From the NCBI RefSeq assembly GCF_000282115.1, contig NZ_AKJY01000002.1, positions 117,783 through 181,782 on the forward strand: a stretch of DNA of 64,000 bases, written 5' to 3'. The notes beneath the pieces are model-generated. The model ran no database searches. It was not told the DNA's origin and worked only from the letters and a program-made list of their open reading frames with translations. Within the stretch, counting starts at the first letter, position 1. The number at the start of each line of letters is the position of its first letter. Positions 1 through 9,064 of this stretch are shown here, one piece after another. The stretch comes from Chryseobacterium populi (lineage in GTDB: Bacteria; Bacteroidota; Bacteroidia; Flavobacteriales; Weeksellaceae). A program made the translations under genes and the position numbers.

Positions 1-395
1 GCGGAACTACAAATGGGCACATCGCCAGAGCTACTCTGGAAGGAATCGCATTTCAAGTATATGATATTGTAAAAGCCATGGAAGCAGATTCCGGGAGAGC
101 CAGCCTTGAGCTGAGAGTTGATGGTGGAGCTTCCGCAAGTGATCTTTTAATGCAGATACAATCGGATCTATTCGGGTTTAAAATTACAAGACCGAAGACA
201 CTGGAAACAACTGCATTAGGAGCGGCGTATCTTGCTGGCCTTGCCGTAGGGTACTGGAAAAATATTGATGAGATCCAGTCCCAATGGATCATAGACAAAG
301 ATTTCCATCCTAAGCTGGAAAAAGAGAAGACAGACCGCATGATCCATTTATGGAAGAAAGCAGTTACACGTTCTCAAAACTGGATCGAAGATTAA
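1..395 (+). CDS. glpK: Glycerol kinase, C-terminal part (cut by window edge)
   Basis: Glycerol kinase phosphorylates glycerol to sn-glycerol 3-phosphate in the cytoplasm. Only the last 130 or so residues are in the window; the frame is open from base 3 to the TAA at 393-395. The visible part has the FGGY-kinase C-terminal features: HIARATLEGIAFQ, then DGGASASDLLMQIQSD (ADP-binding side), then the conserved TTALGAAYLAGLAVGYW segment. A glycerol facilitator gene starts 20 bp downstream on the same strand, as in glpK-glpF operons elsewhere, which supports glycerol over other FGGY sugars. The ATG at 78 is an internal methionine, not the start. The true start lies upstream of the window. Confidence 0.93.
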   Translation, partial: GTTNGHIARATLEGIAFQVYDIVKAMEADSGRASLELRVDGGASASDLLMQIQSDLFGFKITRPKTLETTALGAAYLAGLAVGYWKNIDEIQSQWIIDKDFHPKLEKEKTDRMIHLWKKAVTRSQNWIED

Positions 396-415
396 CCATT
401 TTACACAAAATACAT

Positions 416-1147
416 ATGACTCCATTTATAGCAGAAATAATCGGCACAATGCTTATGATATTATTAGGCAACGGTGTTGTAGCCAATGTCGTTTTAAAAG
501 GTACAAAAGGAAATAATTCCGGATGGATCGTGATTACCACAGCCTGGGCATTAGCCGTTTTCGTGGGCGTTACCGTTGCAGGGCCAATAAGCGGGGCCCA
601 TCTGAACCCCGCTGTGACACTCGGTCTGGCCATTGCAGGAAAATTTTCCTGGGAGCTCGTTCCATCATATATTGCCGCCCAAATGATCGGGGCTTTATCA
701 GGGGCATTTTTAGTATGGCTGTTTAATAAAGATCATTTTGCCATTACAGAAGATGAAGGGGCAAAGTTAGCCTGCTTCAGTACCGGTCCGGCCATCAGAA
801 AAACATCTTCCAACCTGATCAGTGAAATTATAGGAACTTTCGTTCTGGTATTCGTGATCTTTCATTTTGCAGATCCCAGTATTTCTTTACATACTGATTC
901 TACAGCAAAAGTAGGCCTGGGTTCTGTGGGTGCACTTCCGGTAACCTTATTGGTTTGGGCAATCGGTTTATCCCTGGGAGGAACTACCGGATATGCAATT
1001 AACCCGGCACGTGATCTGGGACCGAGAATTATGCACGCCCTTCTTCCGGTAAAAGGAAGCAGCGACTGGAGCTATGCATGGATTCCTGTCGCAGGCCCTG
1101 TTCTTGGAGCAACTTTAGCAGCACTACTCTATGGTGTTTTAAATTAA
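416..1147 (+). CDS. glpF: Glycerol facilitator (aquaglyceroporin, MIP family)
   Basis: Inner-membrane channel for passive glycerol entry. The product is 243 residues from the ATG at 416, which begins MTPFIAEIIGTML, the usual MIP first helix; an earlier in-frame ATG at 350 lies inside glpK and would add a polar tail, so I rejected it. Both pore loops are visible: HLNPAVT in the first half and AINPARDLGPR in the second. The Asp directly after NPAR is characteristic of glycerol-conducting GlpF rather than water-specific aquaporins. Six hydrophobic helices are evident. It follows glpK by 20 bp and is followed 15 bp later by a beta-barrel gene, so the three are probably co-transcribed. Confidence 0.93.
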   Translation: MTPFIAEIIGTMLMILLGNGVVANVVLKGTKGNNSGWIVITTAWALAVFVGVTVAGPISGAHLNPAVTLGLAIAGKFSWELVPSYIAAQMIGALSGAFLVWLFNKDHFAITEDEGAKLACFSTGPAIRKTSSNLISEIIGTFVLVFVIFHFADPSISLHTDSTAKVGLGSVGALPVTLLVWAIGLSLGGTTGYAINPARDLGPRIMHALLPVKGSSDWSYAWIPVAGPVLGATLAALLYGVLN

Positions 1148-1162
1148 TCACAAAAAAAATCA

Positions 1163-1963
1163 ATGAAAAAATTTTCGATAATAATATGCCTGGCAATGCT
1201 GGGCACAGGAGATCTTTTTGCCCAGGACAGCATAAAAACCAAAGAAGGGAGATTAGATTTTACCGCCAACATCCAGAATAATCACCTGTGGAGAGGATTG
1301 ATTATTACAGACAAACCGGTGGTTATGGGAAACCTTTCTTATGCCCTTGATGCAGAAAAGAAATGGAAAGTCGGATTGTGGGGAGCCTCTTCCCTCACCG
1401 ATGATAAAGACGGTACCCACTACAAAGAGATCAATTATTATGTTCAATATTCGGACGGGCGTTTGTATATCGGGTTATGGGATTTATTTAATTCCAGGAA
1501 TATTAATACTGAAGTTGCTTCTGATGATATTTTCAACTATTCAAACAGAAAGACAGCCCATATTATTGATTTAAGAACCAACTATACTTTCGGGCCTTCA
1601 TTTCCGGTCAATATCGAAGCTGATATTATGCTTTATGGCGGGGCAAATGCAGGAGAAGTGGTTTTAGAACCTGACGGAAGCTACAAAAAGAATAAATATT
1701 CAACTTATGTACAGGCCAGCTATCCTGTGATAAAAGATGAAAAAGTGAATTTAGATGCCTTTGTCGGCGGCGGGTTTGCATTGAATGACAGAAACTTCCT
1801 TTATGGCAGCGGGAAAAACAGTTTTGAAATTGTCAATGTAGGTCTGAAAGCCAGTAAAGCCATTAAATTTTCCGAACATTACAGCCTTCCTGTATTCATG
1901 ACGGCCATGTGGAATCCGGCTAACAAATATGCCAGGATACAGCTTGGAGCGACTGTATTTTAA
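1163..1963 (+). CDS. Outer-membrane beta-barrel protein of the glycerol operon, function unknown
   Basis: The 266-residue product has an N-terminal signal peptide (hydrophobic residues 4-15, cleavage likely after LFA before QDS). The rest alternates short amphipathic strands rich in aromatic residues and turns, ending ARIQLGATVF, that is with a C-terminal Phe as in many outer-membrane barrels. The segment NNHLWRGLI followed by strands resembles small Bacteroidetes porin-like barrels, but I do not recognise a named family. It is 15 bp downstream of glpF and followed by a terminator, so it is the last gene of the glpK-glpF unit. A role in outer-membrane passage of glycerol or a glycerol ester is an inference from position only. 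Confidence 0.7.
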   Translation: MKKFSIIICLAMLGTGDLFAQDSIKTKEGRLDFTANIQNNHLWRGLIITDKPVVMGNLSYALDAEKKWKVGLWGASSLTDDKDGTHYKEINYYVQYSDGRLYIGLWDLFNSRNINTEVASDDIFNYSNRKTAHIIDLRTNYTFGPSFPVNIEADIMLYGGANAGEVVLEPDGSYKKNKYSTYVQASYPVIKDEKVNLDAFVGGGFALNDRNFLYGSGKNSFEIVNVGLKASKAIKFSEHYSLPVFMTAMWNPANKYARIQLGATVF

Positions 1964-1988
1964 AAATATAATTTAAAAAAATTCAATT

Positions 1989-2016
1989 AACCATTCCGTT
2001 CCGGGATGGTTTTATT
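1989..2016 (+). terminator. Rho-independent terminator of the glycerol operon
   Basis: An 8-bp stem (ACCATTCC with GGGATGGT, one G-U pair) with a 5-nt loop is followed by TTTTATTCTG, 26 bp after the barrel gene stop. Confidence 0.7.
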
Positions 2017-2130
2017 CTGTTGATGACCCAGGCTTAAGTTCTATCCTTTCCAAAAAGTTTCCTGAAAAAAAAACACCGGGTTTTTACGGTTTAATTTTTG
2101 CTGGGATATTTTTAATTTTGAATAAAAAAT

Positions 2131-2544
2131 ATGAAAAAGATTTTCAGCCTCCTTATTCTATGCATCAGTCTTTTGTCTTTTGCCCAGTCTAAAGCTCCTT
2201 TTACAGGAAAAAGAACTTTCAATATCATTGAAGGATACAGTGGTACCGGAACTCCGGCTTATTATCTTGAAGTAAAGAAAAACGATGATGTCTATTTCGG
2301 ATTTGTACAGGTAAACCAGGCAAGCGGTGAGGAAACTTCTGAGGAAATCAATGCCGGAAAATACAATCCTAAAGTGATGAAAGTATATTTCAAAACCTAT
2401 AATGAAACTCTCTACGTAAAATTCGATAAGGAAAAAATCTACCTTACCGACGAAAAAGGCAATATTCAAAAATCGGAAGACTGCTGTTCTGTTTCGGAGA
2501 TGGATAAAGGAGACTGTACCTGTGAAAGTGCATTTTACCAATAA
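2131..2544 (+). CDS. Small exported protein with Cys-rich tail, unknown function
   Basis: The 137-residue product starts with a signal peptide (MKKIFSLLILCISLLSFAQ, cleavage after SFA). The mature part is a single compact beta-rich domain (KRTFNIIEGYSGTGTPAYY, then alternating strands), and the last 22 residues carry four cysteines (EDCC...GDCTC). I do not recognise the family. Its TAA overlaps the ATG of the next gene by one base (TAATG), which indicates translational coupling with the lipoprotein that follows. Secretion to the periplasm or cell surface is inferred from the signal peptide. Confidence 0.7.
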   Translation: MKKIFSLLILCISLLSFAQSKAPFTGKRTFNIIEGYSGTGTPAYYLEVKKNDDVYFGFVQVNQASGEETSEEINAGKYNPKVMKVYFKTYNETLYVKFDKEKIYLTDEKGNIQKSEDCCSVSEMDKGDCTCESAFYQ

Positions 2545-3518
2545 TGAAAATCCTACGATTTTTATTTCTCTTCCTTTTGGTTATTTCATGTAAGAAAGAA
2601 GATCATCCGTACACATTTTATTACTGGAAAACCCATCTTGCCTTAAATCAGGAGGAGAAAAAAACCTTAGATCAGTCTACAACGCCTTATTTATATACCC
2701 GGTTTTTTGATGTGAGTAAAGCCGGTGGGAAATTTCAGCCGGTTGCAGTCATTACCAAAGATCAAAGCTTTACTACAGATAAAAAGATTGTTCCCACGGT
2801 TTTCATTACCAACCAGACTTTCCTCAATATTTCTGCTGATGAAATCAGGTTTCTGGCCGAAAGCATTGACCGTTTAATCCGGAAGAAAACAGCAGAATAT
2901 CATCTGAAAACAAATAATGAAATTCAAATTGATTGTGACTGGACTGCCGGAACCCATCATGATTATTTTAAATTTTTAAAGGAACTGCAGAAAGTTTCGG
3001 GAAAAGAAATCACCTGCACTCTTCGTCTTCATCAGGTAAAGGATAAAAACCTTACCGGAATCCCACCCGTTAAAAAAGTATACCTGATGTGCTACTCCAC
3101 TTCTTCACCTTTGGAAAGCTCTGATGAAAACTCAATTTTAGAAGTCAATACATTGAAAAGTTATCTTTCAAAGCTGGAAGAGTATCCTATTCAGCAAATC
3201 GAAGTCGCTTTACCAATTTACTCATGGGGAATTGTCACCAACCATCTGGGAAAGCATAAGCTGATCAATGCATTATCTGAAAAAGACCTGAAAAATCCTG
3301 ATTTTAAAAGAATTTCTAAAAATGAAATTGAAATTCTGAAAGATGGATTCTATTTCGGGAATTATTTGAATAAAGGCTTTACCATAAAAGTTGAAGAGAT
3401 TTCTGATCAGCAGCTGGAAGATATTGTTCATTTTTTAGAGAAAAAAATACCTCATTTTAATATCATTTATTACCAATTAGATAGTAAATTTGTTGTAGAT
3501 CAGAAGTTTAATTTTTAA
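2544..3518 (+). CDS. Lipoprotein of unknown function
   Basis: The 324-residue product begins with a short lipoprotein signal (LFLFLLVISCKKED, lipid-modified Cys at residue 16). The body alternates beta strands and helices; segments such as EIQIDCDWTAGTHHDYFKFL, KKVYLMCYSTSS and QQIEVALPIYSWG have the spacing of a TIM-barrel-like fold, with DCDW perhaps near an active site. That fold reading is an inference; I cannot name the family. It is coupled to the upstream gene by a one-base overlap, and the large 903-residue protein gene follows 106 bp later on the same strand. Confidence 0.7.
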   Translation: MKILRFLFLFLLVISCKKEDHPYTFYYWKTHLALNQEEKKTLDQSTTPYLYTRFFDVSKAGGKFQPVAVITKDQSFTTDKKIVPTVFITNQTFLNISADEIRFLAESIDRLIRKKTAEYHLKTNNEIQIDCDWTAGTHHDYFKFLKELQKVSGKEITCTLRLHQVKDKNLTGIPPVKKVYLMCYSTSSPLESSDENSILEVNTLKSYLSKLEEYPIQQIEVALPIYSWGIVTNHLGKHKLINALSEKDLKNPDFKRISKNEIEILKDGFYFGNYLNKGFTIKVEEISDQQLEDIVHFLEKKIPHFNIIYYQLDSKFVVDQKFNF

Positions 3519-3624
3519 TTGAAACACAAATAATATAAATTCCTATACGAATTACAATTCTACATATCTGTTGAATTTTGATTAATTATTAAAACTAAAA
3601 ACTCAAATAAACACCAAAAATAAT

Positions 3625-6336
3625 ATGAAAAAGTATATTCTTTCATTAGCAGTGCTGTCACTTTTCTATACAAAGTCTGATGCATGTGCCTGGTCTGATC
3701 CGGATTATGAATACTTCAATTTATTTACCCAGAGCATCATAAAGGACAAATCTTACCTTCCCTTTCTTCACAGTTATTCGACAAGATTTTATACTGAATT
3801 CAAAGCAGGTCAGATTTCGGATGAAAATATTGAATCATGGCGAAAATTTTTCAATAATCAGCTCAGCTATTCAGAGACAGATTATCTCGTAAATAAAATG
3901 GGAATAAATGATCTTAATGAATTAAAAAAAGGAAATCCCAACAACCAGCTGCTAAAAAAACTGGGCTCCGGCTTTTATCAAAAATACCGCGAAGGAATTG
4001 ATTATTTAATCGAAGCCAAATATCTCGAGCCTTATATGAGAATTAACTTCATTGAAAATGCAGATTCATTCTATTATGGCGGAACCGGAAATGATAAAAA
4101 TGCAACCAACCTTGATTACCATAAGACCATTTCTGCTTTAACCTCACTTTACAATGCAGCAAAAAATCCTGAGATCAAACAGCGATACGGTTATCAGCTT
4201 GTCCGTTTCAATCATTACACCAGAAATTACGATACCGCGCTTCAATCCTTTAAAACTTATGTGGAGCCTATTAAATTAAAGGGAGCCGCTTATTTCATGG
4301 CTCTTGACCAGCTTGCTGGAGCACAGAGAGGCTTAAAAATGAACAGTGATGCCAACTGGAATTTTTTCCAGGTTTTTATGAACAGTAAAAGCCGTAAGGA
4401 ATCTGCATTTGTTTCGATGAAGCTTTCAGATACTGCATCTTTTAATAATATCCTGAAACGGGCAGGGAACAATGATGAAAAAAACATGGCTTACTTTCTT
4501 TTAGGTTATGAAGATTTCACAAACCCGATTCCTATCATGGAAAAAATGTACGACATCAATCCTGATTCTGAGATTCTGAAGGTAATGGCAGTGAGAAGTA
4601 TCAATGAGCTGGAGAGAAACTACCTTCCGATTTATTATTATAACTCTGATGATGGAACTCACACAGTAGTTCAAAAAGACGGGGCAAAAACAACTGCGGA
4701 TAAAACCAAAACCGAAACCAAAGAAGTAAAGAAAAAGGAACTTTCTCTCTGGCAGAAAATTATAAGATTCTTTAAAAACCTTTTTGGAGGATCAAAATCA
4801 GATAAAAAAGGAAACGAAGATAAAACAGATCAGAGTGATGATGAATTACTGGAAAATCCGAACAGAATTCCTGTTTACACCAATAACAATTACTGGTATG
4901 ATAACAAGTCAAAAGACTTCTTAGATGAGCTGGAAAAGTTCACGGAAAAAACCAAAGAGAAATCAAAAGACGAATACTGGCAGATTGCAGATGCTTATCT
5001 ACAGTTCCTGAAAAAAGACTATAAGGCAAGTACTGAGATTTTAGAAGATATCAAAACCACCAATCCCGAATATCTTGAAGAGATCAAAAGAATGAAAGTA
5101 TTGAATGATATTGTTTCCCAGCCAAAAATTACAGCAGAATATGAAGACCATCTGATGAAGGATTATTCAGAATATTTTGTTGAGCAGGAAGCCAAAAAGG
5201 ACAGTGCCACTACAGATTATGATTATTATGGCCCCGTTCCGTCAACTGCATCTTTCCTTAAAGATGTTCTGGCCAACCGTTATTTCCTTCAGGGCGAAGA
5301 TGGAAAATCTTTCTTAATGAGTAATAAGCTTTCCGACCTGCAGTATAACCCGAATTCAAGTTTGGTAAAAAGTGTTGAGGATTTTTACAGAAAACCTAAC
5401 AAGACCCAGTTTGAGCAGCAGATCATTGCTAAAAACATGGATGATGTGGGAAATATTGATGCATTCTTCAGTGTAATCTATGGTGACAGGGCTATGAGAC
5501 AGGCTGATTTTGAAAAAGCCAGGTCTTATTATCAGAAGGCACAGAATTTTGTAGGGATCCCAAGGATTAATTATGACTGGGTATCTACTGAGCTGCCAAA
5601 AGTTCCCCATCAATATGCAGCGAATGAATATAATGGTTTCAGAAATATTCCTGATTATATTTTCGGGCATAATGTTTGGGAAAGCTACGAAAGTGATGCA
5701 CAAACAAGCATGGAAAATGAGGACTATACCCAGTTTCCTTTTATCAAACCGGAAATGAACAAACTGGAACTGGCCGATGCTTTGATCCAGCTTAAAAAGA
5801 TTGGTTCAGGGAAAGATGAAAAAGCTGCCAGGGCAAATCAGCTGATAGGAAATCTACTGTACAACACTTCAATTCTGGGCTACTACAGACACATATTTGT
5901 AATGGATGTAGATAATACGAATGGCGGAAAATATGACTTCTGGAATACGGATAAGAAAACACCTTACCAGTATTATTACAAAAATTTCCTCGACACATCT
6001 TATATTGAACCGGACAACTTTGATTTAGCGATCAATTATTACAGAAAAGCGTTAGATGCCTCTACCAATAAAGAACAAAAGGCGAGAATCATTTTCCAGA
6101 TGGCAAGTGCCGAACAAGGAAAATATTATCAGTATGAAGCAAAAAACCATGCTAACATCAGCTATTCAGATCCTAAATGGTCTGAAAAGACCGATGCTTA
6201 TCAGAAACAGCTGGATCAGATTAAAAATCAGAAATACCGTACCTATTTTGCATTGCTGAAAACACAATATGCAGATACCGAAGCCGCGAAAGGCCTGATG
6301 GGAAGCTGTTCTTACTTCAGTTATTTCATGAAATAA
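3625..6336 (+). CDS. Large exported protein with TPR-like helices, unknown function
   Basis: The 903-residue product has a signal peptide (MKKYILSLAVLSLFYTKSDA, cleavage near residue 20) followed by CAWSDPDYEYFNLF. Most of the chain is helical, with repeated segments of TPR character (for example RAMRQADFEKARSYYQKAQ and LAINYYRKALDAS). A charged linker around residues 355-415 is rich in Lys, Asp and Glu and contains the amphipathic stretch LSLWQKIIRFFKNLFGG, which could touch a membrane. Homologous long, TPR-like exported proteins occur widely in Chryseobacterium-like genomes as hypothetical proteins. It lies downstream of two exported genes of unknown role and ends at a strong terminator, so a shared envelope function is possible. 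Confidence 0.75.
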   Translation: MKKYILSLAVLSLFYTKSDACAWSDPDYEYFNLFTQSIIKDKSYLPFLHSYSTRFYTEFKAGQISDENIESWRKFFNNQLSYSETDYLVNKMGINDLNELKKGNPNNQLLKKLGSGFYQKYREGIDYLIEAKYLEPYMRINFIENADSFYYGGTGNDKNATNLDYHKTISALTSLYNAAKNPEIKQRYGYQLVRFNHYTRNYDTALQSFKTYVEPIKLKGAAYFMALDQLAGAQRGLKMNSDANWNFFQVFMNSKSRKESAFVSMKLSDTASFNNILKRAGNNDEKNMAYFLLGYEDFTNPIPIMEKMYDINPDSEILKVMAVRSINELERNYLPIYYYNSDDGTHTVVQKDGAKTTADKTKTETKEVKKKELSLWQKIIRFFKNLFGGSKSDKKGNEDKTDQSDDELLENPNRIPVYTNNNYWYDNKSKDFLDELEKFTEKTKEKSKDEYWQIADAYLQFLKKDYKASTEILEDIKTTNPEYLEEIKRMKVLNDIVSQPKITAEYEDHLMKDYSEYFVEQEAKKDSATTDYDYYGPVPSTASFLKDVLANRYFLQGEDGKSFLMSNKLSDLQYNPNSSLVKSVEDFYRKPNKTQFEQQIIAKNMDDVGNIDAFFSVIYGDRAMRQADFEKARSYYQKAQNFVGIPRINYDWVSTELPKVPHQYAANEYNGFRNIPDYIFGHNVWESYESDAQTSMENEDYTQFPFIKPEMNKLELADALIQLKKIGSGKDEKAARANQLIGNLLYNTSILGYYRHIFVMDVDNTNGGKYDFWNTDKKTPYQYYYKNFLDTSYIEPDNFDLAINYYRKALDASTNKEQKARIIFQMASAEQGKYYQYEAKNHANISYSDPKWSEKTDAYQKQLDQIKNQKYRTYFALLKTQYADTEAAKGLMGSCSYFSYFMK

Positions 6337-6353
6337 CTTTCAAATATCTATAA

Positions 6354-6385
6354 CAAAAAAAGGAATCAGTTTGATTCCTTTTTTT
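6354..6385. terminator. Bidirectional terminator between convergent genes
   Basis: AAAAAAAGGAATCA and TGATTCCTTTTTTT pair around a GTT loop. It serves the 903-residue protein gene on the plus strand and contains the TGA stop codon of the iron-permease-like gene on the minus strand. Confidence 0.85.
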
Positions 6386-6863
6386 GTTGTTTTTCCAGCC
6401 ATTCTTCATGTTTCTTTTTGAAAAACTCGTGTTTATAATCCTGGTTTCTTTGTGCAGCATCGATAGAGTGTGAAGTATGAATGTCTGCATCTTCTTTGGC
6501 AAAGCTCGAAAGTTTTTCATAATAGCAATGAAGCTGGTCAAGTTCTTTTTCTGTCAGATCTTCTATATCTACGATTCTGTTACTTGCTTTTTCATTGGCA
6601 GCAAGAAGCTCATTAAGTTTGATCTGAATCGCTTTTGAGTCTTTATTCTGGGCTTTCTGAATCAGGAATACCATTAAAAAAGTAATGATTGTTGTTCCGG
6701 TATTGATCACCAGTTGCCAGGTTTCTGAGTAATCAAACAACGGCCCTGAAAATGCCCAACCCACGACAATAAGTGTCGCACCAATAAATGCATAAAAACT
6801 TCCTGTAAATTTCGTTGCCCAATCTGAAAACTTTTCAAATATACTTTTGTCCGGTTTACTCAT
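6366..6863 (-). CDS. Low-affinity iron permease family membrane protein
   Basis: The product is 165 residues from the ATG at 6863 (MSKPDKSIFEKFSDWATKFTGS). A start nine codons earlier would lie inside the terminator of the upstream gene, so the later ATG is preferred. Two hydrophobic helices (AFIGATLIVVGWAFSG and VINTGTTIITFLMVFLIQ) followed by QNKDSKAIQIKLNELLAA match the bacterial branch of the low-affinity Fe/Cu permease family. The C-terminal 60 residues form a charged helix. Iron transport by bacterial members is not well established, so only the family assignment is firm. The gene is monocistronic and convergent with its left neighbour. Confidence 0.85.
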   Translation of the reverse strand: MSKPDKSIFEKFSDWATKFTGSFYAFIGATLIVVGWAFSGPLFDYSETWQLVINTGTTIITFLMVFLIQKAQNKDSKAIQIKLNELLAANEKASNRIVDIEDLTEKELDQLHCYYEKLSSFAKEDADIHTSHSIDAAQRNQDYKHEFFKKKHEEWLEKQQKKESN

Positions 6864-6887
6864 TGTAATAGTTTTAAAGGGATCCAG

Positions 6888-6914
6888 CAAAAACTCCGCC
6901 GAAACCGGCGGAGC
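6888..6914 (-). terminator. Rho-independent terminator after the GLPGLI gene
   Basis: On the minus strand CTCCGCCG and CGGCGGAG form an 8-bp perfect stem with a 4-nt loop, followed by TTTTTGC, 20 bp after the stop at 6934. Confidence 0.85.
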
Positions 6915-6933
6915 TTAAAAGGAAATGAATCGG

Positions 6934-7758
6934 TTAATATTTTATAGCTTTATCCCTTTCGATTGGATTGTTGATTTTCCTGAGTTTTTCCTGCAGTTTT
7001 TTAGTGAGGTCATTAAACTGCTCCAGGCTGGTAACTTTCGCTCCCATCACATACATTTCGCTATGTGAACCTTCATTGAAATCTTTTCTCATATCTGCCA
7101 AAGGATCATTAAACACTTCCTGTTTTTTCTTGATCCGCATTTTCTCCGAAATTTCCAATGGTTTTCTTCCGTAAAATGTTTCGATGAATCCTAAGGTATC
7201 ATAAGTTTCCTTCAGATTTTTACTTTTAATTAAGGTAAATATAAAATTCGACTGAGCATCTTCCAGCTGAAAAATCATTCCGGGCAGTCCACGAAATTTA
7301 TGGGGACCTTCTGAAATTGCCATATCTTTATTAAACCATGCAGTCCAGCTTCTTCCTCCAAACTGGGTTGTTGCTTTCTGAAGGGTGTAATCGCCCATTT
7401 TCTTTGTTTCATCTGTAAGCTTCCAGATCATTTTATCTTCAGTCGGAAAACTGAACATATCAAAGCCAATCAGCTCATAGTTCTGATTTTTAAATGAATT
7501 TCTTTCGTGCTTTATTGATTCAAAACGGCCACCATACTGATGTTCATAGTTCCCTTTTACACGATTGATAGAATCGGATTCGAGATAGTAGTATTCATAA
7601 TATTTAACGTCTTTTGGATTAACATCCAGCACGAAATTCATTTTCTCAAAAACTTTACTTGTAGAATCACTTCTGTATTGCATTTCATAAATAAAGCGAT
7701 GTGTCTGAGCATTTACTCCAAAGCTGATGAATAACAGCAACAATAAAACTCTTTTCAT
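6934..7758 (-). CDS. GLPGLI family exported protein
   Basis: The product is 274 residues from the ATG at 7758 (MKRVLLLLLFISFGVNAQ, a clear signal peptide cleaved after VNA); the frame stays open upstream but that part is not signal-like. The family hallmark is present as FRGLPGMIFQLED in the middle, preceded by the typical TWTAWFNKDMAISEGP-like block (here SWTAWFNKDM). GLPGLI proteins are exported, Bacteroidetes-restricted and often found with TonB-dependent receptors, but their function is unknown. Here no receptor is adjacent: the neighbours are an iron permease-like gene and a terpene synthase gene. It ends at a strong terminator, so it is probably transcribed alone. Confidence 0.9.
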   Translation of the reverse strand: MKRVLLLLLFISFGVNAQTHRFIYEMQYRSDSTSKVFEKMNFVLDVNPKDVKYYEYYYLESDSINRVKGNYEHQYGGRFESIKHERNSFKNQNYELIGFDMFSFPTEDKMIWKLTDETKKMGDYTLQKATTQFGGRSWTAWFNKDMAISEGPHKFRGLPGMIFQLEDAQSNFIFTLIKSKNLKETYDTLGFIETFYGRKPLEISEKMRIKKKQEVFNDPLADMRKDFNEGSHSEMYVMGAKVTSLEQFNDLTKKLQEKLRKINNPIERDKAIKY

Positions 7759-7955
7759 AGTATTTTTTTTACAAATATATAAAATAAATAGAACCTTGCA
7801 ATGCATAATAGTGATAATTAAAAAAATGCTGAACAAATTCTCAGAAAATCAGATCAGCAACAACAGCATATTTTAAATAATTACAATTAATTTAAATTAA
7901 ATCTCGATTATTTGATTTAATTTTAAACAAAACTCAATCATAAAAACAAAATATA

Positions 7956-8981
7956 ATGAAAACCACAATTAAAGACGAAGAGTTTTACGCAGGTATAACA
8001 GAACTGCCGAGACCAAAGTACCCATTTCCTGATTTTATACACTCTGATTTTCAATTACAAAGACAGGAATATTATGACTGGATTGATAAAGAATATACTT
8101 TCCACAGCCATGCTGCCCGTGAGAAACATAAGCAACACAATCTTACTGATATTGCAGCGCGTGGCTGTCCATTTTTAAAGACCATTGCAGAACTTCGACC
8201 ATTGGCTAATTATACGGGTAACGGAGCCATGCTGGATGATTATTTTGACCGTTGCACACGCAGCGAAATGTATGAAATAACTAATCGGATCAAAGCATTG
8301 TTAACCGGTGATGATCCCAATGAACCTGCAGACAATGGTATATTTCATCAATTCTGGGTATTGAGACAGGATGCTATTCAGTGCGGAATCCCTGAGAACT
8401 TATACAAAAGATTTATACAATCAATACACGAAGTATTGATCGGTTATTCGGAAGAAAAGGTTTATTACAGGGCAAATACCATTCCGCCACTCCCTGTTTA
8501 CCTGATTATCCGGGAAGCAACAAGCGGAGTACAACCCTTCTGTAATTATGTGGCACTGCAAAAGAATTATCGTAATTTACCGGATGAGATTTTTGATCAT
8601 CCTTATATAAAGCGTATTTATACGCTCTGCGCTCTGATGATCGGAATCCATAATGATATTATTTCTTTACCAAAAGAACTCCACCGCGAAGAAGACACTA
8701 TGAATCTTGTAAAGGTATTCCGGCAAGAAAATAAGATTTCCCTGAAAAAGGCTTATATGAAAGCGCTGGAGCTTCATGACTGTTACCTGGAAGAATTTCT
8801 CTTATTGCAAAAACATCTTCCTCCCTTCGGCCATTTTGGGGAAACTGTTTATAATTATGTGGAAGATCTTGGAATTATGGTGGCCGGAGTTTATGCATGG
8901 CATGCCAATGATAGCACCCGTTATGTAAACGGCGGATATGTAGAAGGAGAATATATAAGTCCGGAAAAATCAGAATTCTGA
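7956..8981 (+). CDS. Class I terpene synthase (sesqui- or diterpene cyclase)
   Basis: The 341-residue length and motif order fit bacterial class I terpene cyclases, which ionise a prenyl diphosphate with three Mg2+ ions. The Asp-rich motif is LDDYFD (D94, D95, D98). The pyrophosphate-sensor arginine is R186 in VYLIIREATSG. The NSE triad is NDIISLPKE (N233, S237, E241, with K240). The C-terminal RY pair is R322-Y323 in STRYVNG, and W315 is in the usual aromatic position. All catalytic elements are intact. The product cannot be read from sequence. The gene stands alone, with no prenyltransferase, P450 or methyltransferase beside it, between a GLPGLI gene and the str operon, and ends at a shared terminator. 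Confidence 0.92.
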   Translation: MKTTIKDEEFYAGITELPRPKYPFPDFIHSDFQLQRQEYYDWIDKEYTFHSHAAREKHKQHNLTDIAARGCPFLKTIAELRPLANYTGNGAMLDDYFDRCTRSEMYEITNRIKALLTGDDPNEPADNGIFHQFWVLRQDAIQCGIPENLYKRFIQSIHEVLIGYSEEKVYYRANTIPPLPVYLIIREATSGVQPFCNYVALQKNYRNLPDEIFDHPYIKRIYTLCALMIGIHNDIISLPKELHREEDTMNLVKVFRQENKISLKKAYMKALELHDCYLEEFLLLQKHLPPFGHFGETVYNYVEDLGIMVAGVYAWHANDSTRYVNGGYVEGEYISPEKSEF

Positions 8982-9003
8982 TTTAAATTTATCTTTAAAA
9001 TAT

Positions 9004-9036
9004 AAAAATCCGCTCCTTTAAAAGGAACGGATTTTA
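9004..9036. terminator. Bidirectional terminator between terpene synthase and rpsJ
   Basis: AAAATCCG(C)TCCTT and AAGGA(A)CGGATTTT pair around TTAA-type loop bases, flanked by A-rich and T-rich tracts on both sides. Confidence 0.8.
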
Positions 9037-9064
9037 ATTATAATCATTGCAAAGTATGCAATTA

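Noticed and set aside
53..340. 95-codon frame on the minus strand
   Set aside because: Antisense shadow of glpK.
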